From Enhydrobacter sp. (GTDB lineage: Bacteria; Pseudomonadota; Alphaproteobacteria; Reyranellales; Reyranellaceae), in assembly GCA_025808875.1 (NCBI GenBank), contig CP075528.1:1302001-1366000 (forward strand): 64,000 bases of DNA, in the 5' to 3' direction. Both the position numbers and the translations under genes were made by a program. Below the pieces are notes generated by a model, which was not told the origin of the DNA, did not search any database, and saw nothing but the letters and a program-made list of their open reading frames with translations. Positions 43,168 through 53,144 of this stretch are shown here, one piece after another; positions within the stretch are counted from its first letter, which is position 1; each line of letters opens with the position of its first letter.

Positions 43168-43370
43168 CCTGGTATAGCCAGGGGCCTCGCTTCACGGCGG
43201 GGCCAACGGTCCCACGCGCGGCGCCGCGGCTGACGACCCCGGCGCGGCCTGGGCCGCCGACAATTCGACACTCTTCGCGGGACTCGATCCCGATTTCGTC
43301 CCGGCTCCTGCCGGGAAAGCCAAAGGCTCATGCCGGAAACCCCGCCCTTCGTCGGCGGGGTTTCTTTTTT
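43168..43370 (+). ncRNA. Candidate structured RNA of unknown family
   Basis: Consecutive stems on the plus strand are: CCTGG-tatag-CCAGG (43168-43182); an 8-bp stem GGCCTCGC with GGCGGGGCC (43183-43204); a CGCGGCGCCGCG dyad (about 43216-43227); CCCGGC-tcct-GCCGGG (43300-43315); AGCC-aaa-GGCT (43318-43328); and the terminator stem. The 5' end and promoter are not defined. It does not match 6S, 4.5S, RNase P or tmRNA signatures I know. The GC-rich background makes chance hairpins likely, so confidence is low. Confidence 0.3.
43337..43370 (+). terminator. Rho-independent terminator
   Basis: A 10-bp perfect stem AAACCCCGCC / GGCGGGGTTT with a 7-base loop is followed by C and six T residues. It terminates plus-strand transcription from the permease gene or from a separate small RNA before the peptide-transporter operon. 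Confidence 0.85.
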
Positions 43371-43490
43371 CCGCCGCGCGGCCTAGGATTTCGCCAACAG
43401 GGAGTTGCGTACAGTCATCCGCGCGTAAACAAGCCGGTCCGTCGCGTTTGCGTAGGGCCAAAACGACAACCGCGACGAGAGTGACAATTG

Positions 43491-44467
43491 ATGGGCGAGC
43501 AGGTTCTCGAGCTCGAGGATGTATCCGTGCGCTTTCGCCTCAGGCGCGGGACGCTTCAGGCGGTGGATGGCGTTTCGTTTGCGGTGCGTCGCGGCGAGAT
43601 GTTCGGCCTCGTCGGCGAATCGGGGTCGGGCAAGTCGGTGACGGCGCGCGCCATCATGCGCCTGATCCCAGATCCGCCAGGCGAGATATCGCGGGGCCGC
43701 ATCCTGTTCGAGGGGGCCAACGTGCTCGACAAGAGCGCGGCCGAAATGCGGGCTCTGCGCGGCCGGCGCATCGCCATGGTGTTCCAGGAGCCGATGAGCG
43801 CGCTCAATCCGGTGTTCACCGTGAGCAGTCAGATCGGCGACGCCCTGCGGGCCAATCTCGGCCTCGGGCGCAAGGAGGCGCGCGAACGGGTGATCGAACT
43901 TCTCGCCATGGTCGGCATCCCGTCGCCGGCCAGGCGGGCCGATTCCTATGTCCACGAATTCTCCGGCGGCATGCGTCAGCGCGTCATGCTGGCGATGGCA
44001 TTGTCCTGCAGCCCGACCTTCCTGATCGCCGACGAGCCGACGACGGCGCTCGACGTCACCATCCAGGCCACCATTCTCGAGCTGATCGCCGACATGACCC
44101 AGCGGCTCGGCCTGTCGCTGCTGTTCATCACCCACAATCTCGGTGTCGTCGCCCATTTCTGCGAGCGGATCGGCGTGATGTATGCGTCGCATCTGGTCGA
44201 AACCGGCGACCGGCGCGATATCTTCGCCCGTCCCCAGCATCCCTATACCGTGGGGCTGCTGAACTCGATTCCGACGCTGCATGGGCAGAACCAGCGTCTC
44301 ACCCCCATCGAGGGCACCGTCTGCAACATGATGGACCCGCCGGCGGGCTGCAAATTCCATCCGCGCTGCGCCCACGCGATGGACGTCTGCCGCCGCGTCG
44401 CGCCCGAACTGAAGGAGATCGCCCCCGGGCACAAGGCGGCATGCCATCTGTTGAACGGGGGGTCGGC

Positions 44468-44471
<4 letters not shown>
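43491..44471 (+). CDS. Peptide/nickel ABC transporter ATP-binding protein (DppD/OppD-type)
   Basis: 326 residues. Walker A GLVGESGSGKSVTARAIM, Q-loop VFQEPMSALNPVF, signature SGGMRQRVMLAMALS, Walker B FLIADEPTTALD and the H-loop FITHNLGVVA are all intact. The C-terminal oligo_HPY extension is present, with HPYTVGLLNSIP and Cys residues in FHPRCAHAMDVCRR (the FeS-like cysteine cluster of this group). It energises uptake together with the following DppF-type protein. The ATG at 43491 directly follows an in-frame TTG; the next gene overlaps by ATGA. Confidence 0.94.
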
Positions 44472-45466
<995 letters not shown>

Positions 45467-45599
45467 CCGGGGCCGACGGCGAGCCACCACGACGGGCTGC
45501 GCCGCGCCCGCGTGTTCCTCACGACTTTGTGCTTGCCGTCGGGCTCGTGCCCTGCCGTGCCGTGTACGATCCTCGTACCCGTCGAGAAGGGGAGCGTAC

Positions 45600-45807
45600 G
45601 TGCGCACGACCACGATGGCTTTGGCCGCAGCGGCTCTGATCGTGGGTTGCGACGGCGCAGGGCACGGCCCGCCCTCGGGCCAGACGGCGGAGGACGTGGC
45701 CTACTGCCCCAGGTGGCCGTCACCCGCTGCCCGGGGCCGCCGATTCGATCCGTGTGCTGGAACGGGAACTCCGAAACAACGGATTCACGGTCCCGCCACG
45801 CGGATAG
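45600..45807 (+). pseudogene. Possible small lipoprotein gene with a frameshift
   Basis: A GTG at 45600 with upstream AAGGGGAG opens a frame with a lipoprotein-like signal (MALAAAALIVGC, lipobox IVGC) and about 35 codons of plausible sequence. The protein-like continuation AADSIRVLERELRNNGFTVP and a stop at 45805-45807 lie in the next frame, so a one-base shift near 45700-45720 would explain both. The rest of the 356-base spacer (45467-45822) shows nothing else. It could also be a chance open frame. Confidence 0.35.
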
Positions 45808-45822
45808 CCGCCTGCCGGCCTC

Positions 45823-46755
45823 CTATCGCTCGGCGAGCCGGGGATCGAGGATGTCGCGCAGGCCGTCGCCGAACAGGTTGAAGGCCAGCACGGTGTAGCA
45901 GATGGCGAGTCCGGGGAAGGCGGCCATCAGCGGATGGGTTTCCATGTAGTCGCGGGCGGCACTGAGGTCGGAGCCCCAGTCCGGCGTGGGTGGCGGCGTG
46001 CCGAGCCCGAGGAATGACAGCGCGGCCACGATCAGGATGACGAAGCCGAGCCGCACGGTCGCGGTCACGATCAGCGGCGAGACGATGTTGGGCAGGATCT
46101 GGGTGAGCGCGATGCTGACCGAGGAATCGCCGATGGCGCGCGAGGCTTCGACGTATTCCTTCTGCTTCTCGGCCAGCACCGAGCCGCGCGATAGTCGCGC
46201 CACCTCCGGCATGAAGGCCAGCGCGAGCGCGCTCACCAGCACGACGTCGACCATCACGCCCTCGAACTTCCACGCCTGCGCCAGGGTCACGAACAGCAGG
46301 TAGAGCAGCAATCCCGGGAAGGCGAGCAGCCCGTCGACGATCCGCATCCCGATCGAGTCGGCCATCCCGCCCCAGTAGCCGGCCAGCACGCCGAACGGCA
46401 CGCCGATCAACAACCCGGCCGCGACGGCGAGAACGGCGATCGTCACCAGCCGCCGTCCGCCGTACAGCAGGCGGGAGTAGATGTCGCGTCCCAGCCGGTC
46501 GGTGCCGAGCAGATGTGTCTCCGACGGCGGCGCGAGCCGGGCGCGGTAGTCCTGCTTGATCGGGTTGTGGGTTGCGAGCCAGGGCGTCGCGACGCAGGCC
46601 CCGAACAGCAGCACGAGCATCACCGCGCCCATCGAGGCGGTCCGGCTCTTGCGCAGCTCGTAGAAGGCGCGCGACAGCGTTTCACGCCAACGCGAGCGCC
46701 GGACGGTGGCTGACCGCGCGAGCACGGCCGCGGTTGCCGTATCGGTTGCCGTCAT
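45823..46755 (-). CDS. Peptide ABC transporter permease (DppC-type)
   Basis: 310 residues. An N-terminal OppC_N segment (RAFYELRKSRTASMGAVMLVLL) is followed by the periplasmic LLGTDRLGRDIYSRLLYGGRRLV motif typical of DppC/OppC. The EAA cytoplasmic loop reads EYVEASRAIGDSSVSIALTQILPNIVSPL, followed by SFLGLGTPPPTPDWGSDLS. It has six membrane segments. It forms the channel with the DppB-type protein encoded 10 bases upstream. Confidence 0.93.
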   Translation of the reverse strand: MTATDTATAAVLARSATVRRSRWRETLSRAFYELRKSRTASMGAVMLVLLFGACVATPWLATHNPIKQDYRARLAPPSETHLLGTDRLGRDIYSRLLYGGRRLVTIAVLAVAAGLLIGVPFGVLAGYWGGMADSIGMRIVDGLLAFPGLLLYLLFVTLAQAWKFEGVMVDVVLVSALALAFMPEVARLSRGSVLAEKQKEYVEASRAIGDSSVSIALTQILPNIVSPLIVTATVRLGFVILIVAALSFLGLGTPPPTPDWGSDLSAARDYMETHPLMAAFPGLAICYTVLAFNLFGDGLRDILDPRLAER

Positions 46756-46765
46756 GGTGCGTGCC

Positions 46766-47716
46766 TCATCCCAGCTTCACCCTCGGATTGAGCAGTCGGT
46801 AGGCGAGGTCGACCAGCAGGTTCATGACGACGACGATCACTCCCAGCACCAGCACGCCGGCCTGGATCAGCGGGTAGTCGCGCTGCAGGATCGCCTCGAA
46901 GATCGCGCGCCCGATGCCCGGCCAGGCGAAGATCGTTTCCAGCACCACCGTGCCGCCCAGCAGGTTGGCGAGCTGGAGGCCCGAGATGGTGAGGGTCGGG
47001 ATCATGGCATTGCGCAACGTGTAGCGGAAAATGACCCGCCGCTCGGGGAAGCCCATCGCGCGCGCGGTGTCGACGTACTCCTTGCTCATCTCGTCGAGCA
47101 TGCTCGAGCGCGTGAGCCGGGTCGTGAAGGCGGCCTGCCGGAAGCCGATGGCGGCCGCGGGGAGGATCAGGAACTTCAGGCTGCCCCAGAAATCGTCGAA
47201 CGGGCTGATGTAGCCGGACGACGGCAGCCAGCCGAGATACAGCGAGAACAGCAGCACACAGAGGATCGCGAACCAGAACTCGGGGATCGAGATTCCGGCC
47301 AGTGAGGACACCTGCGCGGTGTAGTCGACCGGGGAATTGCGTCGCACGGCGGCGAAGGTGCCGAGCGGAATCGCGATCAGCATGGAAAGCACGATCCCGA
47401 CCGTGGCGAGATACACCGTGGCCGGAATCCGACTGAGCAGCTCGGTCGATATCGGCCGTCGCGTCACCAGCGAACGGCCGAAATCGCCCTGGAGCGCCCG
47501 ACCGAGCCAGAGCGCATAGCGCTCGTGCACCGGCCGGTCGAGCCCGTACTCCTTCGCCAGCACTTCGCGCGTTTCGGCGTCGTCTCCGCCCTCGGTGCCG
47601 ATGATCGTGTCGAGGACGGAACCCGGCAGTGCTTCGACGAAGCCGAACACCGCCACCGTCAGCACGAACAGGACGGGGACGAGCTGGGCGATGCGGCGCA
47701 GCGTGTAGGCGAGCAT
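46766..47716 (-). CDS. Peptide ABC transporter permease (DppB-type)
   Basis: 316 residues. The start AYTLRRIAQLVPVLFVLTVAVFGFVEALPGSVLD is typical of DppB/OppB. The protein has LDRPVHERYALWLGRALQGDFGRSLVTRRP and the EAA loop SKEYVDTARAMGFPERRVIFRYTLRNAMIPTLT, then AWPGIGRAIFEAILQRDYPLIQA. All family marks are present, with six membrane segments. It lies between the binding-protein gene (18 bases upstream) and the DppC-type gene. Confidence 0.94.
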   Translation of the reverse strand: MLAYTLRRIAQLVPVLFVLTVAVFGFVEALPGSVLDTIIGTEGGDDAETREVLAKEYGLDRPVHERYALWLGRALQGDFGRSLVTRRPISTELLSRIPATVYLATVGIVLSMLIAIPLGTFAAVRRNSPVDYTAQVSSLAGISIPEFWFAILCVLLFSLYLGWLPSSGYISPFDDFWGSLKFLILPAAAIGFRQAAFTTRLTRSSMLDEMSKEYVDTARAMGFPERRVIFRYTLRNAMIPTLTISGLQLANLLGGTVVLETIFAWPGIGRAIFEAILQRDYPLIQAGVLVLGVIVVVMNLLVDLAYRLLNPRVKLG

Positions 47717-47734
47717 CGCCCCTCTCGTCCTTCG

Positions 47735-49363
47735 TCAGCTCGCGATCCAGGTGCGGCGCATGCCGCCGCCCGCGAAGCTCCACGGCCCCGAGAAGGACAC
47801 TTGGTAGTCCTTCACCCTGGCCCGGTTGCCGGCCATCATCAGCGGCACGAAGTGCGTGTAGAGCATCGGCAGGTCCTTGTTCACCAGCGTCTCGACGTCG
47901 GCGTACATCTGCTTGCGCTTGGCCCGGTCGCGCTCCTTGCGGGCCGCCATGATGATCTGGTCGGCCTTCTCGTTCTTGTAGCCGATGCGGCGGCGGTTCT
48001 CCGGCGCGCTCGACAGGATGTTGCGGGCGAACCAGCCATCCGGGTCGAGACGGTAGGAGTTGGCCGTCGAGTCGATGTTGAAGTCGCCCTTGCCGATCTT
48101 CTCGTTCATGACCGGCGTCGGCGCGATCTCGAGCACGACGTTGAAGCCGGCGTCCTTGAGCATGGCGTGGACCAGCTCGCCCGACTGCTGCATGTAGGGG
48201 AAGGTGTCATTGGCGATGATGGTGAGCCGCTGGTCGCCGCCCTTCGCCTTCTTCCGCAGCGCCTTGGCCTTGTCGAGGTCGAATTTCGGCCACGACTCGA
48301 TGGCGTCCGAGTGCCAGGGGCTGGCGGAGCTGTAGAAGCCCTTGGAAACCGAGCCGATACCGTTGAACACGGCCTGGTGGATGCCCTCGTGATCGACGGC
48401 GTGGGCTATGGCCTGGCGCAGCAGATGGGCGTCGGGATTGTCCTTGTCGGCCAGCAACCCGTTCTTGAGATTGAAGAACAGCATGGCGGTGCCGACCTGC
48501 GCCACCGGGAAGGTGTCGAACGTGGCGGCCATGTCCTTCTTGAAGGCCGGCGCATCGGCATAGGCGACGTTGTCGATGAGGTCGAGTTCGCCCGCCCTCA
48601 ACGCCGTGAGGCGCACGCGGTCTTCCTTCTTCGGATGCCCGACCAGTCCATCGAGGTAGGGCAGCGAGTTGCCCTGGGCGTCCGTCTCCCAGAAATTCCC
48701 GAACCGCTCCATCTCGCAGACGTCGAGGCGGCGCCACGACTTGAACTTGAACGGCCCGCAATTGACGGGGTGCGTGTCGACCTTGTCGACCGCGCCCGGC
48801 GCCATCAGGTTCACCGGGTAGTAGACCATGTTGATGTCGAACGCCGCCTGCGGCTCCTTGAGATGGAACTGCACGGTTTCCTTGTTGTCGACCGTGACCC
48901 GCTCCACGTCGGATAGCACCGAGCGCGTGAAGGCGTGACCAATCTTGGGATCCTTGATGCGCTCGATGTTCCACTTGACCGACTCGGCGTCGATGGTCTG
49001 GCCGTTGTGGTATTCCGCGCCGCGCCGGAGCTTGAAGGTCCAGGTCTTGAGGTCGGCCGAGGGTTCCCACGACGTCGCGACGGCCGGCTTGGCCTCCATC
49101 TTGTCGTCGAAATCGACGAGGCCGCCGGTGATGCCGGTCAGCGGATGAGAGACGAAATAGATGATGTTTCGATGGGTATCGAGGCCCACCGAATCGTCGC
49201 GCGTGCCGAAGCGCAGCGTGCCGCCCCGCGTCGGATGCTTCTTGCCCGCCTGCTGCGCGGCGGCTGGCAGTCCGGCAAGCGCGGCGGCGGTCAGCGCCGT
49301 CGTGCCGGTGAGGAACTTACGCCGTGTACTCTCGAGACCCTTGCTACGTGCTTCGTCGGTCAT
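47735..49363 (-). CDS. Peptide ABC transporter substrate-binding protein (SBP_bac_5)
   Basis: 542 residues from the ATG at 49363, which has an AGGGAGG ribosome-binding site. A twin-arginine signal STRRKFLTGTTALTAAAL directs it to the periplasm by the Tat route. The SBP_bac_5 domain follows: TLRFGTRDDSVGLDTHRNI, LKTWTFKLRRGAEYHNGQTIDAESVKWNIERI, LLRQAIAHAVDHEGIHQAVF and VNKDLPMLYTHFVPLM. It captures a peptide, opine or similar solute for the adjacent permeases. A 200-base spacer containing the tRNA terminator precedes it. Confidence 0.94.
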   Translation of the reverse strand: MTDEARSKGLESTRRKFLTGTTALTAAALAGLPAAAQQAGKKHPTRGGTLRFGTRDDSVGLDTHRNIIYFVSHPLTGITGGLVDFDDKMEAKPAVATSWEPSADLKTWTFKLRRGAEYHNGQTIDAESVKWNIERIKDPKIGHAFTRSVLSDVERVTVDNKETVQFHLKEPQAAFDINMVYYPVNLMAPGAVDKVDTHPVNCGPFKFKSWRRLDVCEMERFGNFWETDAQGNSLPYLDGLVGHPKKEDRVRLTALRAGELDLIDNVAYADAPAFKKDMAATFDTFPVAQVGTAMLFFNLKNGLLADKDNPDAHLLRQAIAHAVDHEGIHQAVFNGIGSVSKGFYSSASPWHSDAIESWPKFDLDKAKALRKKAKGGDQRLTIIANDTFPYMQQSGELVHAMLKDAGFNVVLEIAPTPVMNEKIGKGDFNIDSTANSYRLDPDGWFARNILSSAPENRRRIGYKNEKADQIIMAARKERDRAKRKQMYADVETLVNKDLPMLYTHFVPLMMAGNRARVKDYQVSFSGPWSFAGGGMRRTWIAS

Positions 49364-49511
49364 GGACGTCGCCTCCCTAATGCGTTGTTCTTGGGTCAAA
49401 CGCGGCTATGTGAAGTCATGCCTGTTCGATTCGATGGCTCCTGAAGAGATGCGCACATATTGCATGCGCTGCGAAACACCCTGCCGTCATTCGATGGTAA
49501 GGTCAACCACG

Positions 49512-49550
49512 CGCAAAATAAAGAACGGCGCGTCTCGCGACGCGCCGTTC
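49512..49550 (-). terminator. Rho-independent terminator of tRNA-Pro
   Basis: A perfect 12-bp stem GAACGGCGCGTC / GACGCGCCGTTC with a 4-base loop lies at 49523-49550. On the minus strand it is followed by TTTATTTT. It sits 13 bases downstream of the tRNA 3' end, so it most likely ends the tRNA transcript. Confidence 0.85.
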
Positions 49551-49563
49551 TGCAACTCCCGAT

Positions 49564-49640
49564 TGGTCGGAGTGAGAGGATTCGAACCTCCGGCCCCTAG
49601 CTCCCGAAGCTAGTGCTCTACCAGGCTGAGCTACACTCCG
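49564..49640 (-). tRNA. tRNA-Pro (anticodon CGG)
   Basis: The minus strand gives a 77-base cloverleaf including an encoded CCA. The acceptor stem is CGGAGTG/CACTCCG with discriminator A, the D-arm lies in GTAGCTCAGCCTGGTAGAGC, the anticodon stem is CTAGC/GCTAG enclosing TTCGGGA (anticodon CGG), and the T-arm is CCGGAGGTTCGAATCCTCT. All stems pair. The C at position 1 is typical of bacterial proline tRNAs. Confidence 0.97.
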
Positions 49641-49762
49641 TCGGTGAAGATCGGAGTCTGCCTCCGCTCGGGACGCGGGGTTATAGCCGCGCCCTCCCAT
49701 GGTCGCAAGGCTCGGGCCGGGCCGCTATAGTCGCGACTCGAAGCGACCTTCCGGGTGAGGAA

Positions 49763-50599
49763 ATGGCGAAGAAAAAGAAGAAGGCCGGGCGGCTCAAGAT
49801 CGCCTTGATCGGCTACGGCGCCATCAGCCAGACGCTGTTCGACGTCTTTCGCGAGAAGAAGCCGCCGATCGATGTCGTCGGCGTGCTGGTGCGGCCCGGG
49901 CGCGCCAAGGAAACGAAGCGCAAGGTCGGGCGCAAAGCCGTCGTGGTCGAGAAGCTGAAGGATCTGTTGAAGCTTCGTCCCGACGTGGTGGTCGAGGCCG
50001 CGAGTCAGCAAGCGGTGCGCGACTGGGGCGAGGAGATCCTGAAGAAGGGCTTCGACTTCATGGTGATCGCCACCGGTGCCTACGGAGACCCCAAGCTGTG
50101 GAAGAGGCACCGCGATGTCGCCGCGAGGAGCGGCGCGCGGCTGCGCCTGCCGTCGGGTGCCATTGCCGGCCTCGACGGCCTGCTCGCCATGCGGCTCGGC
50201 AAGCTCGAGAGGGTCAAATACACCTCCATCAAGCCGCCGCACGCGTGGGCCGGCACGCCGGCCGAGACCGATTTCGACCTGCCGGCAATCAAGGAGCCGA
50301 CGGTGATCTTCCGCGGCTCGCCGGCAGACGCCGGACGGCTTTATCCGAAGAACGCCAATCTCGCCGTGACCGTCGCCTTGTGCGGCGCGGGACTCGATCA
50401 CACCGACATCGAACTGGTGGCCGATCCGACCCTGCCGCCGGGCGTGAATGCCAACCGCCTCGATGTCGTGAGCGATTCGGGCGAGATGACCATGTACCGC
50501 ACCGGCCGCGCCATGCCGGACAATCCCAAGACCGGCGTTCTGACGGCGCTGACGATGGCCGACGACCTGATGAAGCTGGTGCGCTCGAGCGACTGGTAG
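49763..50599 (+). CDS. L-aspartate dehydrogenase-like protein (NadX/DUF108)
   Basis: 278 residues. A lysine-rich N-terminus precedes a Rossmann motif IALIGYGAISQTLFDVF. It has VVVEAASQQAVRDWGEEILKKGFDFMVIATGAYGD and LRLPSGAIAGLDGLLAMRLG, followed by KPPHAWAGTPAE and a C-terminal DUF108 part with NANRLDVVSDSGEMTMYRTG. These match aspartate dehydrogenase, which oxidises L-aspartate to iminoaspartate with NAD(P) and can feed NAD synthesis. No nadA or nadC is adjacent, so the physiological role is open. The ATG at 49763 has GGTGAGG upstream. Confidence 0.85.
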   Translation: MAKKKKKAGRLKIALIGYGAISQTLFDVFREKKPPIDVVGVLVRPGRAKETKRKVGRKAVVVEKLKDLLKLRPDVVVEAASQQAVRDWGEEILKKGFDFMVIATGAYGDPKLWKRHRDVAARSGARLRLPSGAIAGLDGLLAMRLGKLERVKYTSIKPPHAWAGTPAETDFDLPAIKEPTVIFRGSPADAGRLYPKNANLAVTVALCGAGLDHTDIELVADPTLPPGVNANRLDVVSDSGEMTMYRTGRAMPDNPKTGVLTALTMADDLMKLVRSSDW

Positions 50600-50608
50600 C
50601 GGCGGCCT

Positions 50609-51181
50609 TCAGTGCGGCCCGTGACGACGGCCGCGCGGACGTTCGAACAGGGCCTGCTGCTCCGGCGTGAGCACGGCATAGAGCGCTTCGAGCGATGGCC
50701 GCACCGTCTGGAACGCGTCCAGCCGCGCCTTCATGGCGTCCTCGCGCAACGCCATCCGGTCGGCGAAGCTCGCCACGTTCATGATGTCGTCGGGCAGGGT
50801 GGCGCACCGCGCCTTGCTCTTGGCCGCGGCCTCGTCGGCCGCCGTCTCGAAGGCGGTCCAGGCCGCCATCTGCTCGGGCTTCAGGTCGAGACGCGTCTTC
50901 AGATAGGCGCGGTTGCCGACCCGGCGTGCGACCTGCTCCTGGCACATCGCCTTGGGCGAGAAGGAGCGCATGCCGTGCATGCCGGCCGGCCGGTCCGCAG
51001 GTGGACCGACGGGCCGGTCCGGTGCGCCCGCCACCGGCGGCGGCGCAACCGGCGGCGTGGCTTGGGCGAAAAGCGGTCCGTGGAAGCCGCGGTCGAGAGC
51101 GCTGGCGGCGGTCGCGCCGGCGATGACGGCCATCGCCGCGAGAACGGCCGATCCGGCGAGAAGCGAGGGACGAAAGCGCAT
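50609..51181 (-). CDS. Spy/CpxP-like LTxxQ-motif periplasmic protein
   Basis: 190 residues. A signal peptide (LLAGSAVLAAMAVIAGATAASALD) is followed by a proline-rich linker (about 40-75) and a helical domain. The domain has LDLKPEQMAAWTAFETAADEA and the repeat YAVLTPEQQALFE, both variants of the LTxxQ motif of Spy/CpxP chaperones. It ends in a basic GRRHGPH. It is likely a periplasmic stress or metal-related protein. Two cysteines (AMCQEQ, ARCATL) may form a disulphide. It is convergent with the aspartate dehydrogenase gene, nine bases apart. Confidence 0.82.
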   Translation of the reverse strand: MRFRPSLLAGSAVLAAMAVIAGATAASALDRGFHGPLFAQATPPVAPPPVAGAPDRPVGPPADRPAGMHGMRSFSPKAMCQEQVARRVGNRAYLKTRLDLKPEQMAAWTAFETAADEAAAKSKARCATLPDDIMNVASFADRMALREDAMKARLDAFQTVRPSLEALYAVLTPEQQALFERPRGRRHGPH

Positions 51182-51242
51182 GAACTGACTCCGAAGGAAG
51201 CTCCTGACATCGCATACGCGCCGGACGGGTAGGACGTGCCCG

Positions 51243-52775
51243 TCAGGTGTTGGGAATTTGTTGCTTCATCCACCGGGCGAATTCCGATCGTTGCTCGGCC
51301 GTCATATGGAGGCCTTCCTTGGTCCGCCGCCACAGGACGTCGTCGGGTTCGAAGGCCCATTCCTCGCGCATCAGGTAGCGTGCCTCGGCCTCGTAGAGAT
51401 GGCCGCCGAAATGCCGGCCGAGGTCGGCCTCCGTCCTCGCACCTCCGAGCAGTTCGTCCAGTCCCGCGCCGTGGCGCCGCGCGAGAACGCGCACGAGGGC
51501 TTTCGGTAGTTGCGGCTTCACGGCCTGTGCACCCGACACGAACTGCTCGAACGCCGCCTCGAAGCTCGGCGCGTCGGCGAACTCGCCGTCGACAAGTGGC
51601 TTTTCCGCCGTCCACGGCCCGCCCATCGACGGGAAATAGGGCTGCAGGTCGCGCAAGGCGTGCTCGGCGAGCCGCCGATAGGTCGTGATCTTGCCGCCGA
51701 ACACCGAGAGCAGCGGCGCGCCGCCGGTGCCGGACTCGACCTCGAGATGGTAGTCGCGCGTCACCGCCGAGGGGTCGTCATCGCCGTCGTCGAACAGCGG
51801 GCGCACGCCGGAATAGGTCCAGATGACGTCAGACGGCGACACCGGCCGCGCGAGATAGTGGTTCACCAGCTCACAGAGATAGGAGACCTCCTCGGGCGAA
51901 CAGACCGGTGCCGCGCCTTCGTCGACCTGGATGTCCGTCGTCCCGATCAACGAGAACTCGCGCTCGTAGGGGACTATGAAGGCGATGCGGTTGTCGCTGT
52001 TCTGCAGGATGAAGGCGTGCTCGCCGTCGTGCAGGCGCGGCACGACGATATGGCTGCCCTTGACCAGCCGTACCCGCTTGGCCGTGCGCACATGAGTCTG
52101 TTCGTCGAGGAAGCGCTTGACCCAGGGGCCAGTGGCGTTGACCAGGCCGCGCGCGCTCAGATGCACGGAGGTGCCGTGGGGGCCTGCGAGCTCGATTTGC
52201 CACAGCCTGCCGTCGTCGCTGCGGCGTGCCGAAACGCAACGATGGCGGGCGAAGATGCGCGCTCCCATCTCGCGCGCCGACTTGAGGTTGGCGATGACGA
52301 GCCGGGCATCGTCGACCCAGGCGTCGGAATAGACGAAGCCCTTGGCGAAATCCGGCTTGAGGCCTGCCCCGAACGGCGAGTTCGCGAGGTCGACGGCCTG
52401 CGACTTGGGCAACCGCATCCGCCAGTCGAGATGATCGTAGAGAAAAAGACCGAGCCGCAGCAGCCAGCGCGGCCGCAGGTGTGGTTCATGCGGCAGCACG
52501 AAGCGCAGCGGCCAGGAGATGTGCGGTGCCTTGGCCAGCAGGACCTCGCGCTCCTGCAACGCCTCGCGGACCAGCCGGAACTCGTAGTGCTCGAGATAGC
52601 GCAGGCCGCCATGGATCAGCTTGGTCGACGCCGACGAGGTGGCGCTCGCGAAATCGTTCATTTCGCAGAGTCCGACCTTGAGTGCGCGCCCCGCCGCGTC
52701 GCAGGCGATTCCCGCCCCGTTGATGCCGCCGCCGACCACGAACAGGTCGAGCGGCCGGCTGTCCATTCCATTCAT
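51243..52775 (-). CDS. glpD: Aerobic glycerol-3-phosphate dehydrogenase
   Basis: 510 residues, the expected length. The FAD-binding Rossmann motif DLFVVGGGINGAGIACDAAGRALKVGLCE is followed by DFASATSSASTKLIHGGLRYLEHYEF, the G3P dehydrogenase signature. Further marks are GLVNATGPWVKRFLDE, VKGSHIVVPR and FGGKITTYRRLAEHAL. It oxidises glycerol-3-phosphate to dihydroxyacetone phosphate at the inner membrane and passes electrons to quinone. No glpK, glpF or glpR is nearby. A second Met three codons in is an alternative start. Confidence 0.96.
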   Translation of the reverse strand: MNGMDSRPLDLFVVGGGINGAGIACDAAGRALKVGLCEMNDFASATSSASTKLIHGGLRYLEHYEFRLVREALQEREVLLAKAPHISWPLRFVLPHEPHLRPRWLLRLGLFLYDHLDWRMRLPKSQAVDLANSPFGAGLKPDFAKGFVYSDAWVDDARLVIANLKSAREMGARIFARHRCVSARRSDDGRLWQIELAGPHGTSVHLSARGLVNATGPWVKRFLDEQTHVRTAKRVRLVKGSHIVVPRLHDGEHAFILQNSDNRIAFIVPYEREFSLIGTTDIQVDEGAAPVCSPEEVSYLCELVNHYLARPVSPSDVIWTYSGVRPLFDDGDDDPSAVTRDYHLEVESGTGGAPLLSVFGGKITTYRRLAEHALRDLQPYFPSMGGPWTAEKPLVDGEFADAPSFEAAFEQFVSGAQAVKPQLPKALVRVLARRHGAGLDELLGGARTEADLGRHFGGHLYEAEARYLMREEWAFEPDDVLWRRTKEGLHMTAEQRSEFARWMKQQIPNT

Positions 52776-52829
52776 GCACCCGACATATAGCGCGCTTGAC
52801 CGTCCTGCGCGTGGCCCGCAAAAGGCCGC

Positions 52830-53096
52830 ATGGGATGGCTGCTCAAACTGGCGCTGCTGGCGATGGCGGTGTACGGCGTCTGGATGACGGTGCGCCGCTG
52901 GTACCGGTTGTTCGGCGGCGGTGCGGCACCGCCGCCGCCCGCGCCCCGACCGCCCGATTCTCCGCCGGCCCGCCAGCAACCGCCTCCCCGCGGCGTCGTC
53001 GTCGAGGACACCCAGCCCTGCCCGGTTTGCAGTGCCTATATTTCTGCAGCCTCGACCCGCTGCGGGCGCGGCGATTGTCCCCTCGGGCGTGCTTGA
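52830..53096 (+). CDS. Small membrane protein with C-terminal zinc-ribbon-like motif
   Basis: 88 residues. One N-terminal hydrophobic segment (LLKLALLAMAVYGVWMTV) is followed by a proline-rich stretch (about 32-55) and a C-terminal CPVCSAYISAASTRCGRGDC pattern with four cysteines arranged as C-x2-C...C-x4-C. The layout suggests a membrane-tethered metal-binding knuckle. The family is not recognised by name. It lies between glpD (divergent) and glyQ, 48 bases before the latter. Confidence 0.7.
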   Translation: MGWLLKLALLAMAVYGVWMTVRRWYRLFGGGAAPPPPAPRPPDSPPARQQPPPRGVVVEDTQPCPVCSAYISAASTRCGRGDCPLGRA

Positions 53097-53144
53097 CCGG
53101 GTTGGGGGTGGCACCTATTTTGCCGCACCGCAAAAACGGCCTAA

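Larger units (their letters stand above)
43060..43490. other. 431-base intergenic region, possible structured RNA
   Basis: No conserved protein is recognised. An AGGAGG sequence at about 43139-43144 precedes an ATG at 43153, but that frame stops after 26 arginine-rich codons. The stretch 43168-43370 instead shows a string of hairpins ending in a strong intrinsic terminator. The last 120 bases before the peptide-ABC gene contain no evident signal. Confidence 0.5.
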
